Program-made: the position numbers and the translations under genes
The notes under the pieces: generated by a model
The model's input: only the letters and a program-made list of their open reading frames with translations
Told to the model about the DNA's origin: nothing
Databases searched by the model: none
Source: Prochlorococcus sp. AG-355-A09
GTDB lineage: Bacteria > Cyanobacteriota > Cyanobacteriia > PCC-6307 > Cyanobiaceae
NCBI GenBank assembly: GCA_003280995.1
Contig: QCDG01000004.1
Coordinates: 61,762 to 125,761, forward strand
Reading direction: 5' to 3'
DNA: 64,000 nucleotides
Shown here: positions 1-8,651 of the stretch, piece after piece
Position numbering within the stretch: the stretch's first letter is position 1
How the letters are laid out: each line of letters opens with the position of its first letter

Positions 1-1
1 C

Positions 2-520
2 ATAGCAAATGCTGGTGCAGACAGATTTACAGTTCATGCAAGGAAAGCCATATTAAAAGGTTTAAACCCAAAACAAAATAGGACCATACCTCCACTTAAA
101 TACGATTTAGTAAAAAAATTGAAAAAATCAAATCCAAAATTATTAATAGAAATCAATGGGGGTTTAACAAATATCGATGAATCATTAAAAGCCTTGAATG
201 ATTTTGATGGGGTCATGATTGGAAGGTCAATTTATAAACATCCATTGAGATGGTCTGAAATTGATCAAAAGGTTTATGGAATTAATAAAAAACCCAAATC
301 TGCTTCAAATATTATATTCTCCTTAATTCCATATATAGAAGCTCATCTAAGTAAAGGAGGAAAATCTTGGGATATATGTAAACATCTTATAAATTTAATT
401 GAAGGTATACCAAAAGCTAAAATTTGGAGAAATCAAATTTCAAATAAATCTATAAAAAAAGAATTAAGTATTGAATATCTGTTTAAATTAACGACAGCGC
501 TTGAAGAAATGGGTTACTAA
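2..520 (+). CDS. dusA: tRNA-dihydrouridine synthase A, 3' part
   Basis: Reduces uridine to dihydrouridine in the D-loop of tRNAs using FMN and NADPH. The gene enters from the left edge, so only about the last 172 residues are present; reading frame 2 is open from the first bases. The segment VHARKAILKGL followed by NRTIPPL is the typical DusA active-site loop, with the catalytic region upstream outside the window. GVMIGRSIYKHP near the middle is the FMN phosphate-binding segment of the TIM barrel. It converges on the RRM protein gene and the stop codons overlap by 4 bases. Family assignment is firm; the A subtype rests on the ARKAILKG loop. Confidence 0.9.
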   Translation: MANAGADRFTVHARKAILKGLNPKQNRTIPPLKYDLVKKLKKSNPKLLIEINGGLTNIDESLKALNDFDGVMIGRSIYKHPLRWSEIDQKVYGINKKPKSASNIIFSLIPYIEAHLSKGGKSWDICKHLINLIEGIPKAKIWRNQISNKSIKKELSIEYLFKLTTALEEMGY

Positions 521-984
521 TTTGTCTCGTTTAAAGGATTGCTCTCATTGGATACTCCCCTTTTTCTCCTACTCCTACCATTTTCATATTCAGAGTTATC
601 AGAAGAATTTCCATAGCTTCTGTCTTCCCAACCTTCTGCTCCAGAAGATTTATTTGAGTTAGAGCTATTAGATCTAGAATTGCCACCTCCATAGCCGCCA
701 CCATTATTGCCACCTCTCCCTCCTCTACGAGATCCACCTGAACCTCTTGGCTCAGCTTTATTTATTCTTAATGGTCTACCCATAAGTTCCGTACCTTGCA
801 AACCATCAATAGCTGTTGATTCAATCGCTTCATCTGCCATTTCAATAAATGCGAATCCTCTTTTCCTTCCAGTATCTCTCTCCAAGGGAAGAGAACAATT
901 TAAAACCTCACCAAAAGGGGCAAACAACTGTATAACATCTTCACGCTCTGCGCGGAACGGCAAATTGCCAACAAAAATACTCAC
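517..984 (-). CDS. RRM-domain, glycine-rich RNA-binding protein
   Basis: Small cyanobacterial RNA-binding protein of 155 residues. One RRM fills residues 1-80: RNP2 is IFVGNL at 3-8 and RNP1 is KRGFAFIEM at 41-49, both with their aromatic RNA-stacking residues. Residues 80-155 form a low-complexity tail rich in Gly, Arg, Ser and Asn, with RGG-like repeats followed by an acidic, Ser-rich stretch. Such Rbp proteins are abundant in cyanobacteria and often linked to cold or stress responses; the specific role here is not visible. The 3' end overlaps dusA by 4 bases in convergent orientation. Confidence 0.9.
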   Translation of the reverse strand: MSIFVGNLPFRAEREDVIQLFAPFGEVLNCSLPLERDTGRKRGFAFIEMADEAIESTAIDGLQGTELMGRPLRINKAEPRGSGGSRRGGRGGNNGGGYGGGNSRSNSSNSNKSSGAEGWEDRSYGNSSDNSEYENGRSRRKRGVSNESNPLNETN

Positions 985-1097
985 TTTAAACTCAACAAAA
1001 AATTTACCTTATAAAAAAACTACAATTGGTAGTTTCATAACGTTGCACTACTATTCTACTTCAAAGCATACCCTTGTTGTAGAAAAATAATTGAGAT

Positions 1098-2477
1098 TCA
1101 AAGTAACAATCTTTTTTGCCAATTATTTACCTCTTTTTCTACCTGAACAAAACCTGTACCACCCTCGCTATCTCTTGATTTAACGACATTTAGAGGTTTA
1201 AGATCCACAAAAACATCCTTATCAAAATCAGGATGAAATTTTTTAAATTCTTCAATTGTGAGATTTTTAAATAACATTTTTCTCTCCAAACAATATTTAA
1301 CCATTTGACCAACAACTTGATAGGCGGTCCTAAAAGGAACATCTTTATTAACTAAGTAATCTGCCAAATCAGTAGCATTAGAAAAGTCGTTTTCTACAGA
1401 ATCAGATAGGTTTTTAATATTAAATTCAATGCCCTCATTAATTAAAATAGTCATTGCCTTAATACAAGAAGATATGGTTTCTGCAGTGTCAAATAATGGC
1501 TCTTTATCCTCCTGAAAATCCTTATTGTAAGAAAGTGGTACCCCTTTGACCATCGTTAACAATGCCTGGAGATGCCCATACACTCTTCCTGTCTTACCTC
1601 TTATCAATTCTGGAACGTCAGGATTTTTTTTCTGCGGCATTAAGCTACTTCCCGTAGCACATTTATCTGTTAATTTTGCAAAAGAAAATTCATCAGTTAC
1701 CCACAAAATAATTTCCTCTGAAATTTTACTTAAATGAGACATCAATATTGCAGATGCAGAAACAAACTCTATGCAAAAATCTCTATCGCTCACTGCATCA
1801 ATGCTGTTTTTATAAATCTTTTTAAAACCTAATTCTGCAGCTGTAAAGTGCCTATCTATTTTTATTTTTGTTCCAGCTAATGCTGCAGCTCCTAAAGGAG
1901 AAATATTAACTCTTGAGCGTACTTCTTTATACCTTTCACGGTCTCTTTGGAGCATTTCTATGTAAGCCAATAAATGATGAGCCAAAGATAATGGTTGAGC
2001 TCTTTGCAAGTGAGTATATCCAGGAATTAAGGTATAAATATTGGATTTCGCCAGATTTAAGAAGGATTTTTGCAAATCGATTATTAAAATTTCAATATTA
2101 TCAATCTCTTTTCTTAGCCACAATCTTATGTCGGTACCAACTTGATCATTTCTACTTCTACCAGTGTGTAATTTTTTCCCAGTTTCACCAATTAAACTTA
2201 TCAGCTTTTCTTCTATGCAATAGTGAATATCTTCAGCAGGTGGACCAGGAGAAAATTTACCCTCCAAATATTCAGCTTTTATTAATTCTAAACCATTAAT
2301 AATTTGCAAAGCTTCAGAAGAGGATAAAACTTTTGTTTTGCTAAGCATTTTCGCATGAGCAATAGAGCAAGCTAAATCTTCTAAAACAAGCCTTCTGTCA
2401 AAAGCAATTGAGGCATTAAACTTTTCAATAAAAGGATCGAGGGCATTATCAAACCTTTTACTCCAAACTTTTGCCAT
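1098..2477 (-). CDS. argH: Argininosuccinate lyase
   Basis: Cleaves argininosuccinate to arginine and fumarate, the last step of arginine synthesis. It has 459 residues, normal for the family. Fumarase/aspartase superfamily signatures are present: GRSRNDQ at 106-112, [10 protein letters not shown] at 153-162 and the mobile catalytic loop [12 protein letters not shown] at 276-287 with the nucleophilic serine. The preceding enzyme, argG, lies about 26 kb away in this window, so the two are not an operon. A 113-base spacer separates it from the downstream RRM gene. Confidence 0.97.
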   Translation of the reverse strand: MAKVWSKRFDNALDPFIEKFNASIAFDRRLVLEDLACSIAHAKMLSKTKVLSSSEALQIINGLELIKAEYLEGKFSPGPPAEDIHYCIEEKLISLIGETGKKLHTGRSRNDQVGTDIRLWLRKEIDNIEILIIDLQKSFLNLAKSNIYTLIPGYTHLQRAQPLSLAHHLLAYIEMLQRDRERYKEVRSRVNISPLGAAALAGTKIKIDRHFTAAELGFKKIYKNSIDAVSDRDFCIEFVSASAILMSHLSKISEEIILWVTDEFSFAKLTDKCATGSSLMPQKKNPDVPELIRGKTGRVYGHLQALLTMVKGVPLSYNKDFQEDKEPLFDTAETISSCIKAMTILINEGIEFNIKNLSDSVENDFSNATDLADYLVNKDVPFRTAYQVVGQMVKYCLERKMLFKNLTIEEFKKFHPDFDKDVFVDLKPLNVVKSRDSEGGTGFVQVEKEVNNWQKRLLL

Positions 2478-2540
2478 ATCAATTAGTAACTTTAAGTATC
2501 TCTAATAAAGCATTTTTTTATATAAGTGACAAAAAAATAT

Positions 2541-3884
2541 CTATTTCAATTGAAAAATAACCATAGAAGCATCATCTTCAAGATGTCTATTTTGTCCTGT
2601 AAAATCATCTAACTTTTTAAATATTTTATTTAAAATTTCCTGGGATGTATAAGATTGCTTACATAATTTTGTGAGGGTATGAATTAATCTTTCCTCCTCA
2701 AATCTTTGGCCTAAAGAGTTAGAAGTATCAATTACTCCATCTGTGTAATAAAGAACTAAATCATTTTGATTAAGCTTAATTTCACCACAATGATATTCAG
2801 CATCTTTTTGTAGTCCAAGCACAAATCCTTTTGCATCTAATTTAATAATTTTCTGATCTGAACTTTTCCAAAGCAGAGGAGGATTATGTGCTGCATTAGC
2901 GAATCTCAATTTTCTAGTTCTAGGATCAAAATCCGAATAAAATAATGTCACAAATCTATGCGATTGATCTAAATCATTTATTGCTAGTTGATTCAAATCA
3001 TGCAAAATTCTATCTGGAGGCAAACCTGTAAGAACCTCTGCACGTAGCATTCCTCTCAACATAGTCATTAAAAGACCAGCTGGAATCCCTTTACCCATAA
3101 CATCGCCTATTACAAAGGCCCATCTTGATTTTTCTTTCCTTTTTTCTGAGATATTCGTCTTTAAACACATAAAATCGTAGTAATCTCCTCCGAGCTGAAG
3201 CGCTGGTCTACAATGTGCCGCCAGGTCTATACCATGGATAATTGGACAATAATCCGGAAGTAATTGAGATTGAATTTCAGCACCAGTAGAAATTTCTCTA
3301 TCTACATTTTCATGCTTTTTCTTTGTTTTTATTAAGTAGTAATTTTCTAATCCAAGGGCTAGACAATTTTTAATAAAATTAAAATTAGTATCTTCAGTAA
3401 TTGACTGTCTAGAAATATCTCCGCTAAAAATATAAATAAATCCTCTACATTTGCCTCTAGATATTATTTTTTTTGTTTCAATTTTATATTCTTTAAATTT
3501 ATTTTTTAAAGCATTTTCAAAAGTTAGAATTTCTTTTATTTTAAAATTTTTTGAAAAGTGAAATTGATCCAAAAAACTATTAATTTCTTCTTGAACTGTT
3601 AAATTCTCATAATTAACAGAAATTTTTATATTTTCATTCCATATATCCCCATCGTAATTTAAAGGAATAATTACAATTATATTCTCAGAAAAAATATGTT
3701 TAAAAATTAAGCATACATAATCCAGTAATTTATTAATGTTGGAAAATGATTTTAAATAATATGCTAAGGACGATGCAATTTCAGCAAATTTATATTTATT
3801 TTTTAGTGTTACTTTGGAATCATTGTCTAAAAATTTTTGGATAAATTTATTCGACAATATTTTTTCTTTTTGGTTATTTGTCAA
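2541..3884 (-). CDS. RsbU/SpoIIE-type PP2C serine phosphatase
   Basis: Predicted Mn-dependent protein serine phosphatase of 447 residues. The C-terminal half is a PPM/SpoIIE domain with metal-binding motifs GGDYYD at 232-237 and GDVMGKGIPAG at 260-270, and a terminal DDASMVIF. Residues 1-190 are poorly conserved and AT-driven and could be a divergent GAF-like sensor. In Bacillus such enzymes activate sigma factors by dephosphorylating an anti-anti-sigma factor; no such partner is encoded nearby. The start appears to be a TTG codon at 3884, as no ATG precedes the conserved part in frame. Confidence 0.85.
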   Translation of the reverse strand: MTNNQKEKILSNKFIQKFLDNDSKVTLKNKYKFAEIASSLAYYLKSFSNINKLLDYVCLIFKHIFSENIIVIIPLNYDGDIWNENIKISVNYENLTVQEEINSFLDQFHFSKNFKIKEILTFENALKNKFKEYKIETKKIISRGKCRGFIYIFSGDISRQSITEDTNFNFIKNCLALGLENYYLIKTKKKHENVDREISTGAEIQSQLLPDYCPIIHGIDLAAHCRPALQLGGDYYDFMCLKTNISEKRKEKSRWAFVIGDVMGKGIPAGLLMTMLRGMLRAEVLTGLPPDRILHDLNQLAINDLDQSHRFVTLFYSDFDPRTRKLRFANAAHNPPLLWKSSDQKIIKLDAKGFVLGLQKDAEYHCGEIKLNQNDLVLYYTDGVIDTSNSLGQRFEEERLIHTLTKLCKQSYTSQEILNKIFKKLDDFTGQNRHLEDDASMVIFQLK

Positions 3885-3951
3885 AACAAATCTAATAGAT
3901 AAATATGTTTTAACATTAAATTTAAGTTTTTATAAAAAATTAATTAAATAT

Positions 3952-5211
3952 TTATTTATCTGCAAGCATAGCCTCTACAAATTCATAACTATTAAATGGT
4001 CTCAAATCTTTTATACCCTCTCCAGCCCCAATAAACCTTATTGGCAAATTTACTTCTTCAGACACAGCTAAAGAAACCCCACCTCTAGAAGTGCCATCTA
4101 ATTTAGTAATAATTGCTCCACTTAAATCTGCTGATTTAGCAAAACTTTTTGCTTGTTTTAAGCCATTTTGCCCCTGACTTGCATCTAAAACTAATAATGA
4201 TTCAACAATTGCATCTGGAACCTTTTTATCAATAATTTTTTTTATTTTTGCTAATTCATCCATCAAATTATTTTTTGTTTGCAATCTACCTGCTGTATCA
4301 ACAAGTAATAAATCGACATTTCTTTTTTTTGCAGAATTAATTGCATCAAAAACTACGGCAGCTGGATCAGCATTTTTTGATTGATTAGATATAACGTCAA
4401 CATTACTTCTATCTCCCCACACTTTAAGTTGTTCAACTGCAGCCGCTCTAAAAGTATCAGCGGCAGCAATCAAAGTTTTATAATTACTTTTTGATGACAG
4501 ATATGCTAATTTCCCCAATGTAGTAGTTTTACCAACACCATTAACTCCTACTAGTAACCAGACATTTAACTTACCTTTTTTGGGAACTAAAAAATCAGAG
4601 CCCGAATTTTTTATTGGCTTATCGATAATTAATTTTAATTCCCTCTTCAAGAATTTTATTCCTGCTTCTCCACCCACGACTTCCTCGTTTAATTTTGTTC
4701 TAAGAGAACTTATAACTTTATCGGTTGAATCAATCCCTACATCAGCTCTTATTAATAGAGTCTCTAAATCATCGAGAGATTCAGGAGTAAGAGGATCATC
4801 TCCCAATTTATCCAATAATTCAGTAACAAATCCTTTACGGGTTTCTTCTAATCCTCTCCGTAATTTAGTTAACCAATCAATTTCATCAATCGATATTTGA
4901 TTTATTTTTTTTCCTTGAGCAGCTAATACCATTGCAGACCAGGTAAAATTATCATCAAATTCTCCTAATTCAGTTTCAACAATATTTTTAGACTGTCGGA
5001 CAATATTTTCTTTATTAGAAATATCAATCAATTCTTGCTTTTGCTCTTCTTGTTTCTCTAATTCTTGCTTTTGCTCTTCTTGTTTCTCTAATTCTTGCTT
5101 TTGCTCTTCTTGTTTCTCTAATTCTTGCTTTTGCTCTTCCTGTCGTTTTTTTAAAAGTGCATAAGCTTGTGCAGCCCATTCACGAGAATTATCAGGATCA
5201 GTATTAGTCAT
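3952..5211 (-). CDS. ftsY: Signal recognition particle receptor FtsY
   Basis: SRP receptor GTPase that docks ribosome-SRP complexes at the membrane. It has 419 residues. The NG domain spans about 110-419: P-loop GVNGVGKTTT at 222-231, DTAGR at 305-309 and TKLDG at 369-373. The N-terminal A domain is short and unusual: residues 25-61 are nearly perfect 10-residue copies of EEQKQELEKQ, predicting a charged helix or coiled coil. The repeats are identical at DNA level too (separate entry). It is followed at 2541-3884 by the phosphatase gene and preceded by nusB, all leftward. Confidence 0.97.
   Translation of the reverse strand: MTNTDPDNSREWAAQAYALLKKRQEEQKQELEKQEEQKQELEKQEEQKQELEKQEEQKQELIDISNKENIVRQSKNIVETELGEFDDNFTWSAMVLAAQGKKINQISIDEIDWLTKLRRGLEETRKGFVTELLDKLGDDPLTPESLDDLETLLIRADVGIDSTDKVISSLRTKLNEEVVGGEAGIKFLKRELKLIIDKPIKNSGSDFLVPKKGKLNVWLLVGVNGVGKTTTLGKLAYLSSKSNYKTLIAAADTFRAAAVEQLKVWGDRSNVDVISNQSKNADPAAVVFDAINSAKKRNVDLLLVDTAGRLQTKNNLMDELAKIKKIIDKKVPDAIVESLLVLDASQGQNGLKQAKSFAKSADLSGAIITKLDGTSRGGVSLAVSEEVNLPIRFIGAGEGIKDLRPFNSYEFVEAMLADK
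5030..5139 (-). repeat. 30-bp tandem repeat inside ftsY
   Basis: Three identical 30-base units at 5030-5059, 5060-5089 and 5090-5119, plus 20 bases of a fourth at 5120-5139. Each encodes ten residues of the FtsY A domain, so copy-number changes stay in frame. The absence of synonymous differences between copies suggests recent expansion or ongoing slippage. Confidence 0.95.
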
Positions 5212-5276
5212 TATTATCTTTAATTCGTGATTAAATTTTCTAAATACTATTTATTTATATCAAATAATTACGACAA

Positions 5277-5894
5277 TTAAATTGTTTGTAATCTCCTTAA
5301 AACTCCATTAATAAATTTTCTTCCTTGCAAATCACTATATTTATTAGCTAAATTAACAGCCTCATCACAAGCAACAGCGACAGGCGTGTTCAAAAAATTG
5401 ATATCTACGTATGCTAGACGCAGAATATCCCTATCAATTCTTGGTAATCTTTTTAATCTCCAGCCATCCATTACTTGATCGATATCAGAATCAATACTTT
5501 TAAGATTATTTATTATATTACAAATCCTTTGATTTACATCCTCCCTAATATCTATTTGACCGCTAGAGACAATTAATTTTGGAAAGTCTAGAGTTACAGA
5601 GAGTGTATTCATTACGGCTTCAATTTTGGTAAGGGATTTTTTTAACTCATCTCGAACATTTGAATAAGAGGAATCAACACCTTCTTGCAATTCACTATCT
5701 AATATTTTTTGTGAAGCATTTTCTAACTCTGACTCGCAATTATCTAATTCCTCTCTGCAATGGTTTATTAGAGAATCCAAAGCAGATTCAAAAACTTCTT
5801 CTATTTGAAATTTATTTAATTTAAAATCACCTTTATCTTTTATAAGGCCAAGAGAAATTAAAGATAATTCTCTAGAAAGGGATCTATTATGCAT
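5277..5894 (-). CDS. nusB: Transcription antitermination protein NusB
   Basis: NusB-family RNA-binding factor that acts with NusE in rRNA antitermination. It has 205 residues from the ATG at 5894; a TTG one codon upstream is also possible. The all-helical C-terminal core is recognisable from RDILRLAYVDI, then TPVAVACDEAVNLANKYSD and the terminal GRKFINGVLRRL. The middle of the protein carries an insertion of about 70 residues rich in Glu, Ser and Asn compared with the roughly 140-residue E. coli protein, as seen in picocyanobacterial forms. It sits directly downstream of the DUF502 gene. Confidence 0.93.
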   Translation of the reverse strand: MHNRSLSRELSLISLGLIKDKGDFKLNKFQIEEVFESALDSLINHCREELDNCESELENASQKILDSELQEGVDSSYSNVRDELKKSLTKIEAVMNTLSVTLDFPKLIVSSGQIDIREDVNQRICNIINNLKSIDSDIDQVMDGWRLKRLPRIDRDILRLAYVDINFLNTPVAVACDEAVNLANKYSDLQGRKFINGVLRRLQTI

Positions 5895-5897
5895 CAA

Positions 5898-6632
5898 TTA
5901 AGAAGAGGTATTAGTGGAAGCTCGTAATTGAGAAAACAATTTTGAAAATGTTGGATTTGTAGTGTTATTTTTCTCATCTGGATTAACTATCCCAACAGAA
6001 ATTATTGTTCTAAAAGCATCTTCAACTGAAATGTCCAAATCCTTAACAGAAGACTCAGGAACGAGTGTATACCAGCCAGTAGTTGGGTTGGGTGCTGTAG
6101 GTATGAAAACACTAAGTAACTTTTCTTCCAATTCTGGCTGTAGAGAAGGCCCAACGTCTCCAGTTACAAAGCCTACACTATATAATCCCTCTCGAGGATA
6201 TTCAACTAAAACAACACGTCTAAATCTATTAGAGTTACTACTTAAGAAAGTTTCTAATAGTTGTTTAAGGGTTTTATAAACCGCTCCAGCTACTGGAATT
6301 TTTGATAAAGTACCTTCTCCAAATTCTAATAACCATCTTCCTACAAAATTTCTCGCCATCAAACCTATAAGCAAAATAGCTAATAAAGGAACAGTTAAAC
6401 CTAAGGTGAGATTGATTAAATCTTGTAATAAAGGATTTAAAGTAATAAAAGGATTTAGTTGCTTTGGTACTGAAGTAACTAAAGTTAAAACAAATTTGCT
6501 AACCAATGATGAAAGCCAAATTGTTGTTGCTAAGGGTATTACAACTAACAACCCCGCAATAAGATCATTTTTGAGATCTTGTTGAAGCCTAGATCCTAAA
6601 TTAGAATCTTGATTTTTATTAGATTCAACCAA
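5898..6632 (-). CDS. DUF502-family membrane protein
   Basis: Predicted inner-membrane protein of 244 residues with two or three hydrophobic segments: about 24-52 (LIAGLLVVIPLATTIWL) and about 70-95 (LGLTVPLLAILLIGLMA). A soluble C-terminal part follows, with the family segment VEYPREGLYSVGFVTG and FIPTAPNPTTGW. No biochemical function is established for this family. Translation appears to begin with TTG at 6632, with no ATG near the conserved N terminus. It lies immediately before nusB and diverges from queG across a 125-base gap. Confidence 0.88.
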   Translation of the reverse strand: MVESNKNQDSNLGSRLQQDLKNDLIAGLLVVIPLATTIWLSSLVSKFVLTLVTSVPKQLNPFITLNPLLQDLINLTLGLTVPLLAILLIGLMARNFVGRWLLEFGEGTLSKIPVAGAVYKTLKQLLETFLSSNSNRFRRVVLVEYPREGLYSVGFVTGDVGPSLQPELEEKLLSVFIPTAPNPTTGWYTLVPESSVKDLDISVEDAFRTIISVGIVNPDEKNNTTNPTFSKLFSQLRASTNTSS

Positions 6633-6689
6633 AATAATCTATTAACTATATTAACTTTACTAATAATTTAACTGTTTTTACTAAGTTAG

Positions 6690-6712
6690 GATATATTTTT
6701 TTTAAATATATC
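6690..6712. promoter_or_regulatory. 9-bp inverted repeat between DUF502 gene and queG
   Basis: GATATATTT at 6690-6698 and AAATATATC at 6704-6712 are perfect reverse complements separated by five T residues. The element is the only obvious symmetrical site in the divergent intergenic space. It could be an operator or simply AT-rich chance symmetry. Confidence 0.35.
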
Positions 6713-6757
6713 TATTTTATTTATAAGTTTATTCTTCAAAAATAATATTTAAAAGAA

Positions 6758-7714
6758 ATGATTAATACGATTCAAGAGAAAAAAGAAATAAGTAAAAAAT
6801 TAAAAGAAAGAGCTATTTTTGAAGGTTTTGCAGTTGCGGGAATAGCTTCAATACCAGGAAGTTCGCGCGTAAAATTAAGAACTAATGCATTGGAGAGATG
6901 GTTATCAAATAACTATCATGCTGAAATGAAATGGATGGAAGCAGAAAAAAGAAAAAATATTGGCTCACTTTTTGAAGATGCAAAAAGTGTTTTAAGTGTT
7001 GGATTTACTTACATTAATTCACAAAACAACAATAACAATTTCCTAAAGGTAGCTAAATTTAGTCAAGGTGAAGATTATCATAAAGTAATTCACAAAAAAT
7101 TAAAGAATATTGGTAAATGGATCAACCTAGAAATACCTGATTGCAAATGGAAAATATGTGTTGACACCTCTCCCCTCCTTGAAAAAGCATGGGCAGAGGA
7201 GGCAGGTATTGGTTGGATAGGTAAAAATAGTAATTTAATAAGCAAAAAAAATGGTTCTTGGTTTACTTTGGGTTTTATGATTCTTACAAAAGATTTAATG
7301 CCAGATAAACCTCATCAATCACTTTGTGGAAAATGTGATATTTGTATTGAACATTGCCCCACGAAGGCAATCGTAGAACCCTTTGTAATACAATCAGATC
7401 TATGCATTGCATATCACACGATAGAGAACAGAGATAAAACTATTCCAAAGAAAGTAGAAAAAAATTTAGGTGGATGGGTTGCAGGATGCGATATTTGTCA
7501 AGATGTTTGTCCATGGAATAAATCAGTACCATACAACAATAATTATGAAACCACCCCTAAAGAATGGATTAAAAATCTTAATATTGAGTCCCTCAATTGG
7601 GATGATAAAAAGTGGCAAGAAAATCTTAAAGGAACTACCTTAAAAAGAATTAAACCATGGATGTGGAAAAGGAACATAAAAGCAAATATAAAGAATAAAA
7701 AAATTAAAATATGA
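6758..7714 (+). CDS. queG: Epoxyqueuosine reductase
   Basis: Cobalamin- and Fe-S-dependent enzyme converting epoxyqueuosine to queuosine in tRNA, the last step of the pathway. It has 318 residues. Two [4Fe-4S] clusters are predicted from Cys190, 193, 196, 200 (CGKCDICIEHC) and Cys216, 244, 247, 251 (CDICQDVC). The catalytic acid region VDTSPLLEKAWAEEAG begins at 135. The usual C-terminal HEAT-like extension of some homologues is short here. queC and queE are in the same window at 48.8-50.1 kb. Its stop overlaps the start of the TPR gene by 4 bases, suggesting a shared transcript. Confidence 0.95.
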   Translation: MINTIQEKKEISKKLKERAIFEGFAVAGIASIPGSSRVKLRTNALERWLSNNYHAEMKWMEAEKRKNIGSLFEDAKSVLSVGFTYINSQNNNNNFLKVAKFSQGEDYHKVIHKKLKNIGKWINLEIPDCKWKICVDTSPLLEKAWAEEAGIGWIGKNSNLISKKNGSWFTLGFMILTKDLMPDKPHQSLCGKCDICIEHCPTKAIVEPFVIQSDLCIAYHTIENRDKTIPKKVEKNLGGWVAGCDICQDVCPWNKSVPYNNNYETTPKEWIKNLNIESLNWDDKKWQENLKGTTLKRIKPWMWKRNIKANIKNKKIKI

Positions 7715-8574
7715 AGAAGTTTTTAAAAAAAACAATCTGGATCTCCTTGACCTGTTTTTACTTTTTTCAAATAGAAATAGTTCGAGCAATAGTTCCTTAT
7801 TATTATTTCCCAGCAATAAAAAATTTACAGAAGCAAAGTTTATATATTGGCAAAAATGCATATCAACTACTTTATTTTGGTCAATATGAAGACAGTCTTA
7901 ACTTAGCCAAATTAGCTATAAAAATTAATGCAAAAGATGAAAAACTATGGTTGATTTTGGCTGAAGCACAAATAGCTAACAAAAAATACAAAAACGCATT
8001 AAATTCTCTAAATAAAGCAGAACAAATTAATTCAAATATTAGCGAAATATATTTTGCTAAAAGTAATGTTTACTTAAAAATTTCCCAACAAACAAAAGCA
8101 AAGAATGCTTTAGAAAAAGGAATAAAGATTGAGCCTAATAACCACAAAGCTATTTTTCAATTAGGAAATATTTTATTAATGGAAAAAAATTATTTGGGAG
8201 CTATCAAATTGTTTGATAAATCTGTAAAAATTAAACCTGATTTTTGGCAAGCAATCAATAATCAAGGTTTAGCTTATTTCGAAAGAAACAAAATAAATCT
8301 CTCAATCAAACTTTTTGAAAGTGCAATCTCAATTGAGGAAAATGCCGAACCACTACTAGGTCTGGCCTCATGTATAAATATCCATGATACTGAATTAGCA
8401 ATTCAGCTAGCAAAAAAAGCTTTGGCTAAAGATCCCAAATATGTCGATTATGATTATAGAAAAGAACAGTTATGGGGAGAAAAATTACAAGCCAGTACAG
8501 AAATTCTTTTACAAAATGAAAAACTAAAACAAGATGTAATGCTGGCAAAATCCAAAATAAGTGAACCATCTTAA
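7711..8574 (+). CDS. TPR-repeat protein with signal peptide
   Basis: Protein of 287 residues with no identified enzymatic domain. Residues 1-25 form a basic then hydrophobic segment typical of a signal peptide or anchor, so export is likely. Residues 45-230 contain about five tetratricopeptide-like helix pairs, for example LWLILAEAQIANKKYKNALN and AIFQLGNILLMEKNYLGAI, with the usual spacing of 34. TPR domains mediate protein contacts; the partner is unknown. It overlaps queG by 4 bases and precedes the GyrA-like gene by 77 bases. Confidence 0.8.
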   Translation: MKKFLKKTIWISLTCFYFFQIEIVRAIVPYYYFPAIKNLQKQSLYIGKNAYQLLYFGQYEDSLNLAKLAIKINAKDEKLWLILAEAQIANKKYKNALNSLNKAEQINSNISEIYFAKSNVYLKISQQTKAKNALEKGIKIEPNNHKAIFQLGNILLMEKNYLGAIKLFDKSVKIKPDFWQAINNQGLAYFERNKINLSIKLFESAISIEENAEPLLGLASCINIHDTELAIQLAKKALAKDPKYVDYDYRKEQLWGEKLQASTEILLQNEKLKQDVMLAKSKISEPS

Positions 8575-8651
8575 TATTCAATACTGGTAAATATTGTTTT
8601 ACCTATTAGTCTTAATTTAGTTAATTAATAATTATTCAATTTTACTCTCTA

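Noticed and set aside
707..1090. 127-codon plus-strand frame over the RRM gene
   Set aside because: It is antisense to a clear RRM and its composition mirrors the Gly-rich tail; a shadow frame.
5030..5139. CRISPR-like array of 30-base repeats
   Set aside because: The units are contiguous without spacers and lie in frame inside ftsY; this is a coding tandem repeat.
8586..8603. Inverted repeat GGTAAA/TTTACC between the TPR gene and the GyrA-like gene
   Set aside because: Only six pairs, no T run and AT-rich surroundings; not distinguishable from chance.
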